In this document: positions 6,019 to 10,058 of the stretch, piece by piece
Position numbering within the stretch: position 1 is the stretch's first letter
Layout of the letters: every line of letters begins with the position of its first letter
Assembly: GCA_005881295.1 (NCBI GenBank)
Contig: VBHS01000189.1
Span: 1-10,058 of the forward strand
DNA from: Chloroflexota bacterium
Lineage (GTDB): Bacteria; Chloroflexota; Ktedonobacteria; Ktedonobacterales; Ktedonobacteraceae
Length of the DNA: 10,058 bases
Reading direction: 5' to 3'
Made by a program: the position numbers and the translations under genes
The notes under the pieces: model-generated
Told to the model about the DNA's origin: nothing
Database searches by the model: none
The model's input: only the letters and a program-made list of their open reading frames with translations

Positions 6019-6048
6019 TCTATAACACAAGCGGCTGGACTATTGCAA
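6019..6048 (-). promoter_or_regulatory. Possible promoter of the VOC gene
   Basis: On the minus strand TTGCAA (6043-6048, 4/6 to TTGACA) is followed after 18 bp by TATAGA (6019-6024, 4/6 to TATAAT). This would allow the VOC gene to be expressed separately from the three genes upstream. Both hexamers are imperfect. Confidence 0.4.
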
Positions 6049-6068
6049 GGATATGCGAAGGCTGTATC

Positions 6069-6872
6069 TCATCCATGCAGTAATGCTCTCGCGCGGTCGG
6101 CAATCCGCGCAGAAATCACTTTGAAGAGCATCTGGCCTCTCTCTACGTTGGCGGTCAACTCTGGATCATTTGAGCCGTCATCATCCGGGAGAAGGACTCC
6201 AATATACCTGTAATCAGTTTCGCGACGGCGGCGTAAATGCTCCGGCTCACTGGCGTAATAGCTTTTTAGAGATCTATCCGTCTCGAATGTCTTACTCAAA
6301 TCTACCAGGTCTGGTCGCAGGAACATGAGCAGTGATGTTTCACCTCCGGCAGCATGTTCATGTGGGTAGTGTACGTCTGGAACCACCTCTTGATCAGTAA
6401 GCATCAGCCATTTCATCTCTGGATTGTGCGCGAGGAACTGCTGGCCGCTCGTGAGTATCACGGTGAGGGTATCGCCTGACCAGTGACCGCTCACGGCGAG
6501 AATGGCGCGGAACCCGCGTCGTCGCATAGTCTCGTAGATATCCAGGAGCAGGTTGAGGTAGGTGGTGGGCCGCAGCCAGAACATATTGCCCGGAACGTGA
6601 TAGCGTTCGCCTTTCTCAACTCCTCCCGTGAGATACTTTCCGTCCTCAAGGTCCTCACGATAGTCTGTGGCCCAATACAAGGGAGGGACAACGACGCCGC
6701 CCGATAGTTGAGCCGCACGGATACAGATTGCGTGAGCTTTGATAGCGTCGAGCCCGATGACATTGTGTTCACCATGCCACTCCAACACCCCTAGGGGCAG
6801 ATAGCAAATAGGCGCTTCCGCTATGGCTTGCGCCAGCTCCCAGGGAAACATTTCTTCGAATTGGACTTTCAT
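6069..6872 (-). CDS. Creatininase-family metal-dependent amidohydrolase
   Basis: A 267-residue protein, typical length for the creatininase fold. Metal-binding residues can be read off: E31 and H33 in LGVLEWHGEHNVIGLD, D42 at its end, H130 in VSGHWSG (the NGHGGN position of the family) and E178 in AAGGETSLLM. All five expected ligands are present, so it should be active with two Zn, Mn or Fe ions. The family cleaves cyclic or linear amides: creatinine, formamidopyrimidine intermediates of riboflavin/F420 synthesis (ArfB) and the mycofactocin precursor (MftE). No mycofactocin or deazaflavin genes are nearby, so the substrate is unknown. TAGGAG overlaps the stop codon of the DUF2236 gene 8 nt upstream, which indicates translational coupling. 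Confidence 0.85.
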   Translation of the reverse strand: MKVQFEEMFPWELAQAIAEAPICYLPLGVLEWHGEHNVIGLDAIKAHAICIRAAQLSGGVVVPPLYWATDYREDLEDGKYLTGGVEKGERYHVPGNMFWLRPTTYLNLLLDIYETMRRRGFRAILAVSGHWSGDTLTVILTSGQQFLAHNPEMKWLMLTDQEVVPDVHYPHEHAAGGETSLLMFLRPDLVDLSKTFETDRSLKSYYASEPEHLRRRRETDYRYIGVLLPDDDGSNDPELTANVERGQMLFKVISARIADRARALLHG

Positions 6873-6880
6873 CCTTGCTC

Positions 6881-7717
6881 CTATGCGCTCATTCGCTTGC
6901 TCAGGTTTCCCTGGAGCATCAAACGCTGTGTAATGGGTAATATGCGGAGGGATGAGGGCAGTCGAGGTACAACTGCGCGCAATGTGCGTGTCGACAGTTC
7001 AAAGGCTCGTTGCTGCCGGGCGCTCCATTCAAGGTCGTAAATTTCACGGATGGGCTGGGGCAGGAGCGCAGTAGTAAACTGGGCATTCAAGTGTAAGAAA
7101 GGACGCAGAATGGATGGAATACGTGGAAAAAGCACATGTTGGGCCAGCTGGCGTGATTGAGGCGTCGCTGCCAGGCGATTACTATACACCATATCATTGA
7201 CATACTGGCGAAGATCTTGCACCGTGCCAGGCATATAAACGGGGGATAGTCCAAGCAAGTGCGCTAATGTCTTCGACTCCTGGTAATACTGCTCCTGCTC
7301 TAGCAAGCTGAGGGGGCCGATAAAAATGGGATAAGTAAATAAGATGGTATCGATCAGGGTAGCATGAACCCAGAGCAATAATTCGGGATCGCGCGCTCTA
7401 TAGAGGGTACCGCAGCTATAGGCTCCAGCTGAATCGTTTAGTTTGCCGTGGACATGTGTATGGAGTCGGTTTATAGTGCGGGCGGCGTCCCGGGCTGTGG
7501 CGACAGAGCCGAAGGTGAGCAACTGGCCTAGCACAAAAGTATGTTCTGTGCGGGCAAAAGGATCGGTCATATAGCTACTGTGTTCGCTTACCCCCATAGC
7601 GACAAGGGGATGAGCTATTTGCATCAGGACTGCGCGGGTACCGCCGAGGGTAATTACTGTTTCACTGGCGATCTTCCACGTCGCGCTACCCGGGCCATAG
7701 TAACCATGATCCTGCAT
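6881..7717 (-). CDS. DUF2236 / MpaB-Lcp-like haem oxygenase-family protein
   Basis: A 278-residue, mostly helical protein matching the DUF2236 (PF09995) pattern: GGTRAVLMQIAHPLVAMGV (residues 25-43) with H36, then SEHSSYMTDPFARTEHTF with H46 and H59, HTHVHG (86-91), and RDPELLLWVHATLIDT (109-124) with H118. Characterised members are the haem enzymes latex clearing protein (rubber cleavage) and the fungal farnesyl-cleaving MpaB; these histidines are the candidate haem ligands. There is no signal peptide, unlike secreted Lcp, so it should act in the cytoplasm. The start has only a weak ribosome binding site (GGTAACAA region) and lies 34 nt after the SDR gene, so coupling is likely. The reaction is probably oxidative but unproven for this branch. 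Confidence 0.8.
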   Translation of the reverse strand: MQDHGYYGPGSATWKIASETVITLGGTRAVLMQIAHPLVAMGVSEHSSYMTDPFARTEHTFVLGQLLTFGSVATARDAARTINRLHTHVHGKLNDSAGAYSCGTLYRARDPELLLWVHATLIDTILFTYPIFIGPLSLLEQEQYYQESKTLAHLLGLSPVYMPGTVQDLRQYVNDMVYSNRLAATPQSRQLAQHVLFPRIPSILRPFLHLNAQFTTALLPQPIREIYDLEWSARQQRAFELSTRTLRAVVPRLPSSLRILPITQRLMLQGNLSKRMSA

Positions 7718-7751
7718 TTGTTACCAGCCGTTCTATTACTCAGTTGCGCCT

Positions 7752-8588
7752 TTAACCTCGTTGTTGAGCAGCGATCTTTGCCAACCTCTGCTGAAAAGCC
7801 TCACCGGAGAGTTGTTCTGCTTTATCCGGGTCCTCTTTCATAATCTGGAGTATGGTAGCAATGTCGGGGTTGGGAGCCAGAGTTAAGTCACGGCGGTCTT
7901 CCGTCACCGCCTGGAGTATTTCCGTTGCGACCTGGTCTGCGGTGAGTAGGACCTGCACATTCAACAATTGCGTAGCGTCCTCTCCCTGGTGAATCATAGG
8001 AGTATCTACCCAGGCGGGATAGACGGTGGTCACACCGATACCACTGCCGTGTAGTTCAGCTCGGAGCGCTATTGAGAATCCCCGTATGGCCCATTTGGAT
8101 GCGCAATAGCCGGTGAGCATGGGCGCACCAAGTTTGCCCGCGACAGAACTGAGAAAAACGAAATGGCCAGACTGCTGCTGGCGCATCGTGGGAAGTGCGG
8201 CCTGTACACAATGATACGTTCCCATGAAGTTAATATTCATCATCGTCTGCATCTCAGCCGACGTAAAGAGATCGATGGGGCCTCCGCGTCCAACACCTGC
8301 ACATGTTACTACGAGGTTGATACGCCCAAAGGTTTCGGTAGCTTTTTGCATCAGCGCCTGTACCTGCTGCTCGTTCGTGACATCCGTTGGGATACTTGAG
8401 ATGTTGCCCATTGCTTCAGGATTGCGTAGCCTCGTTTGCTCTTCTGCCTGTCGCAGTCCCTGCTGATTGATATCTGCCAGGACAACATGTGCGCCTCTTG
8501 CATGCAACGCCTGTGCGGTTGCCAGGCCGATGCCGCTCGCACCTCCCGTAATAACAGCAACTGCTCCTTCGAAGTTTTTCAATGCCAT
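7752..8588 (-). CDS. Classical SDR oxidoreductase
   Basis: A 278-residue short-chain dehydrogenase. The cofactor motif is TGGASGIG (residues 14-21). D39 at the end of strand 2 (VVLADIN) favours NAD(H) over NADP(H). The usual NNAG is replaced by TCAG (95-98). Catalytic residues are N120, S148, Y161 and K165 (YCASK). The C-terminal part after about 185 (PAWVDTPMIHQGED) shapes the substrate pocket and is longer than in FabG, with a charged tail. An alcohol/ketone dehydrogenase role is likely. It is first in a unit with the DUF2236 and creatininase-like genes, which suggests it oxidises or reduces an intermediate in their pathway. GAGGAG lies 10 nt before the ATG. Confidence 0.85.
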   Translation of the reverse strand: MALKNFEGAVAVITGGASGIGLATAQALHARGAHVVLADINQQGLRQAEEQTRLRNPEAMGNISSIPTDVTNEQQVQALMQKATETFGRINLVVTCAGVGRGGPIDLFTSAEMQTMMNINFMGTYHCVQAALPTMRQQQSGHFVFLSSVAGKLGAPMLTGYCASKWAIRGFSIALRAELHGSGIGVTTVYPAWVDTPMIHQGEDATQLLNVQVLLTADQVATEILQAVTEDRRDLTLAPNPDIATILQIMKEDPDKAEQLSGEAFQQRLAKIAAQQRG

Positions 8589-8622
8589 TTCTGTGCGGCT
8601 CCTCTCAAAAAAAATGCCAAGC

Positions 8623-8642
8623 AGTATACATTAAGTATATCA
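8623..8642 (-). promoter_or_regulatory. Extended -10 promoter and 11-bp-spaced repeat for the SDR operon
   Basis: The minus strand at 8634-8642 reads TGATATACT, an extended -10 with a 5/6 match. AGTATA occurs twice on the plus strand (8623-8628, 8634-8639), exactly 11 bp apart, so the downstream copy would sit at the transcription start and could mark a regulator site. Leader length would be about 38 nt. Confidence 0.45.
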
Positions 8643-8752
8643 TTCGCTTTACTGAATTGGCTACATTACCAGGCATGAGATTGATGAATTGGCCTGAGAG
8701 GTCCCTTGATTTTCTGTTTCTCTCCAGAGTCTGAGTAGCGCACCAGTTCAGC

Positions 8753-8782
8753 TTGCTTAACTGCGCTATTTTATGTTATGCT
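8753..8782 (+). promoter_or_regulatory. Weak possible promoter facing the ABC ATPase
   Basis: TGTTATGCT (8774-8782) is an extended -10-like element with a 4/6 hexamer. TTGCTT (8753-8758) lies 18 bp upstream and is a poor -35. Elsewhere in 8643-8860 I see only a 9-bp direct repeat, TGAATTGGC at 8653-8661 and 8685-8693. Confidence 0.25.
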
Positions 8783-8861
8783 TCTTCCAGCGTTTGTTTG
8801 TTCTTTGTTTTTTTCTAATGGGTTTTAACCAAGTTAATCGGATACCGGAACATCCCTGATG

Positions 8862-8897
8862 GCCGATCAATCGGCGGTGGGCGCGATAAATCGGCCC
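8862..8897. repeat. Paired short hairpins (REP-like)
   Basis: GCCGAT-CA-ATCGGC (8862-8875) is a perfect 6-bp-arm inverted repeat. GGGC-gc-GAT-AA-ATC-g-GCCC (8879-8897) is an imperfect second one three bases later. ATCGG/CCGAT recurs around them (about 8837-8841, 8890-8894, 8927-8930). The layout resembles dispersed REP-type palindromes or a clustered operator. No transposase is present. Confidence 0.45.
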
Positions 8898-8910
8898 TCC
8901 TGTAGAGTCG

Positions 8911-8941
8911 GATGATTGTGTGAGAGCCGATGATTGTGTGA
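8911..8941. repeat. 13-bp direct repeat before the ABC ATPase
   Basis: GATGATTGTGTGA occurs at 8911-8923 and 8929-8941, an 18-bp period, each copy preceded by a CGG or CCG-like sequence. It lies 20-50 bp before the damaged start of the ATPase. It may be an activator or repressor site for sugar uptake, or part of an element that disrupted the gene. Confidence 0.5.
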
Positions 8942-8961
8942 AAAGACATGAGAAAGAAGCT

Positions 8962-9071
8962 ATGGCAAGCAGGACGTGAAGAGGTCCCGTTGACTCCCAG
9001 CTGTATAGTTCAGTTGCAACGAGGTTGTCCTGGTCGGACCCTCAGGTTGTGGAAAGAGTACCTTACTACGT
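8962..9071 (+). pseudogene. Degraded 5' end of the ABC ATPase gene
   Basis: The ATPase reading frame is open only from 9009, after a TAG at 9006-9008. From about 9021 it encodes NEVVLVGPSGCGKSTLLR, which includes the Walker A P-loop (GPSGCGKST, 9036-9062). No ATG, GTG or TTG lies in frame between that stop and 9072. At 8962 ATGGCAAGC reads MAS, a common start for this family, but is followed by TGA. GAAGAGGTC (8979-8987) would read EEV if two bases were restored, as in family N-termini of the MASVTFEEV kind. The stretch is also about 30 nt shorter than the expected N-terminus. This suggests several indels in the first 30 codons; the reconstruction is inference. Confidence 0.5.
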
Positions 9072-10037
9072 ATGGTAGCCGGTCTGGAGGACCTATCCGA
9101 AGGCGAAATCTTAATTGGTGATAGGGTCGTGAATGGAGTTGCTCCTAAAGATCGCGACATTGCTATGGTGTTCCAGAACTATGCACTCTATCCCCACATG
9201 AGCGTCTTTGATAACATGGCCTTTAGCCTCAAGTTACGCCACTTCCCCAAAGATCAGATCAAGAAACGGGTTGAGGAGGCCGGTGAAATTCTCAACCTCA
9301 CTCCCTTCCTGAAGCGAAAGCCCAAGGAACTCTCCGGTGGCCAGCGCCAGCGCGTCGCGCTTGGTCGCGCAATTGTACGTGAGCCACAGGTCTTCCTGAT
9401 GGACGAGCCTCTCTCCAACCTGGATGCGAAATTGCGCGTCGAGACACGTGCAAACATAACCAAGCTTCACCAGCGCATTCAGACGACGGTTATTTATGTG
9501 ACGCACGACCAGACCGAGGCTATGACGATGGGGAGCCGCATTGCCGTGCTCAATGGCGGTCTCATCCAGCAGCTTGGTGCGCCACAGGAACTCTACGATC
9601 ATCCTTCGAACCTCTTTGTTGCTGGTTTCATTGGCTCACCGTCAATGAACTTTTTCCCCGGGGCGAAGGTTGTCACTGAAGGTGATAGCACCAGGGTCGT
9701 GCTTGAGAACATAGGCCAGGTTGATGTGCCGCCTCTTTATAAGGAGCAGGCACGAGCGGCAGCGGGGAAAAATCTCACCTTCGGCTTGAGGCCTGAGAGC
9801 CTTGAGGATCAGTCTCTTCTCGCGCCAGAATTAAGAGGTTCCGCCATCGATGGTACTGTAGATGTTGTCGAGAATTTGGGAAGCGAACTGCTGGTGTATT
9901 TGACCAGTGGCGGCAAGACAATCCTTGCGCGGCTCAATCCACGTTCCGAAGCGAGTGTAGGCGGCAAGATGAAGTTGCACGTCGAGAACGAGCATATCCA
10001 CCTGTTTGACTCGGATAGTGGAGAAGCCTACTTCTAG
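9072..10037 (+). CDS. MalK/UgpC-type sugar ABC importer ATPase, 5'-truncated
   Basis: The 321 residues from the first in-frame ATG match the MalK/UgpC/MsiK group, which powers import of sugars or glycerol-3-phosphate. Visible parts are the Q-loop FQNYALYP (Q35), the signature LSGGQRQRVALGRA (87-100), Walker B VFLMDEP (107-113), the D-loop SNLDAKLR, the H-loop YVTHDQTEAMTM (H145) and the C-terminal TOBE/regulatory domain from about 187 (GSPSMNFFPG) to the end. The 3' part is intact and fully in frame. The Walker A motif lies upstream of this ATG, so a protein starting here could not bind ATP normally; family members are about 360-370 residues. No permease or binding-protein gene is in the window. 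The gene is either a recent pseudogene or carries a sequence error. I cannot tell ugpC from malK or msiK. Confidence 0.75.
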   Translation: MVAGLEDLSEGEILIGDRVVNGVAPKDRDIAMVFQNYALYPHMSVFDNMAFSLKLRHFPKDQIKKRVEEAGEILNLTPFLKRKPKELSGGQRQRVALGRAIVREPQVFLMDEPLSNLDAKLRVETRANITKLHQRIQTTVIYVTHDQTEAMTMGSRIAVLNGGLIQQLGAPQELYDHPSNLFVAGFIGSPSMNFFPGAKVVTEGDSTRVVLENIGQVDVPPLYKEQARAAAGKNLTFGLRPESLEDQSLLAPELRGSAIDGTVDVVENLGSELLVYLTSGGKTILARLNPRSEASVGGKMKLHVENEHIHLFDSDSGEAYF

Positions 10038-10058
10038 ATATTCAGCATAGTATAACAA

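Noticed and set aside
6069..8588. Mycofactocin system, because of a creatininase-family protein next to an SDR.
   Set aside because: No MftA-like precursor, radical SAM MftC or MftB chaperone is present, and the SDR has an ordinary cofactor motif.
8589..8961. Insertion sequence or CRISPR array in the repeat-bearing intergenic stretch.
   Set aside because: There is no transposase frame, no matched terminal repeats and only two copies of any direct repeat.
9234..9602. Open frame of 122 codons antisense to the ABC ATPase.
   Set aside because: It lies opposite the conserved Q-loop to H-loop region, whose coding is certain; no ribosome binding site or family features.

Overview
The window reads like ordinary chromosome of a free-living bacterium of moderate GC content (about half, judged by eye). 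The MalK/UgpC-type sugar importer ATPase, the cysteine-rich DUF971 protein, the DUF2236 (MpaB/Lcp-like) protein and the pentapeptide-repeat protein together suggest Chloroflexota, possibly Ktedonobacteria. That is an inference from gene content, not from a marker gene. No rRNA, tRNA, CRISPR array, integrase or intact insertion sequence was seen.

Layout. Positions 76-1106 (minus): a two-gene unit with overlapping stop and start codons, encoding a polytopic membrane protein with two ExxE-bearing repeats (FTR1/GDT1-like) and a 68-residue two-helix membrane protein. Positions 1207-2919 (minus): a FabG/PhaB-type reductase followed by a class I methyltransferase. Positions 3132-4238 (minus): a membrane-anchored coiled-coil/pentapeptide-repeat protein. 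Positions 4239-4515: a divergent regulatory region with a good sigma-A-type promoter facing right and an operator-like dyad facing left. Positions 4516-4860 (plus): a DUF971 protein with two CxCxxC clusters. Positions 4988-5146 (plus): a 52-residue single-helix membrane ORF whose stop codon interlocks with that of the convergent VOC gene.

Positions 5143-8588 (minus): four enzyme genes. An SDR oxidoreductase, a DUF2236 haem-oxygenase-like protein and a creatininase-fold amidohydrolase are tightly packed (gaps of 34 and 8 nt). A two-domain VOC protein follows after 101 nt and has a possible promoter of its own. Dehydrogenase, oxygenase-like protein, metal-dependent amidohydrolase and VOC enzyme would fit a small oxidative or hydrolytic pathway on an unknown substrate. 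This is the best candidate here for an undescribed system, but the sequence does not name the substrate.

Positions 8589-8961: an intergenic stretch with short hairpins and a direct repeat. Positions 8962-10037 (plus): a sugar-importer ATPase whose 5' end is damaged. The Walker A motif is encoded in frame but lies upstream of the first usable start codon and just downstream of an in-frame stop, so the gene is probably a pseudogene or contains a sequencing/assembly error. Several minus-strand genes share extended -10 promoter motifs (TGn followed by TATACT, TACAAT or TATCAT).
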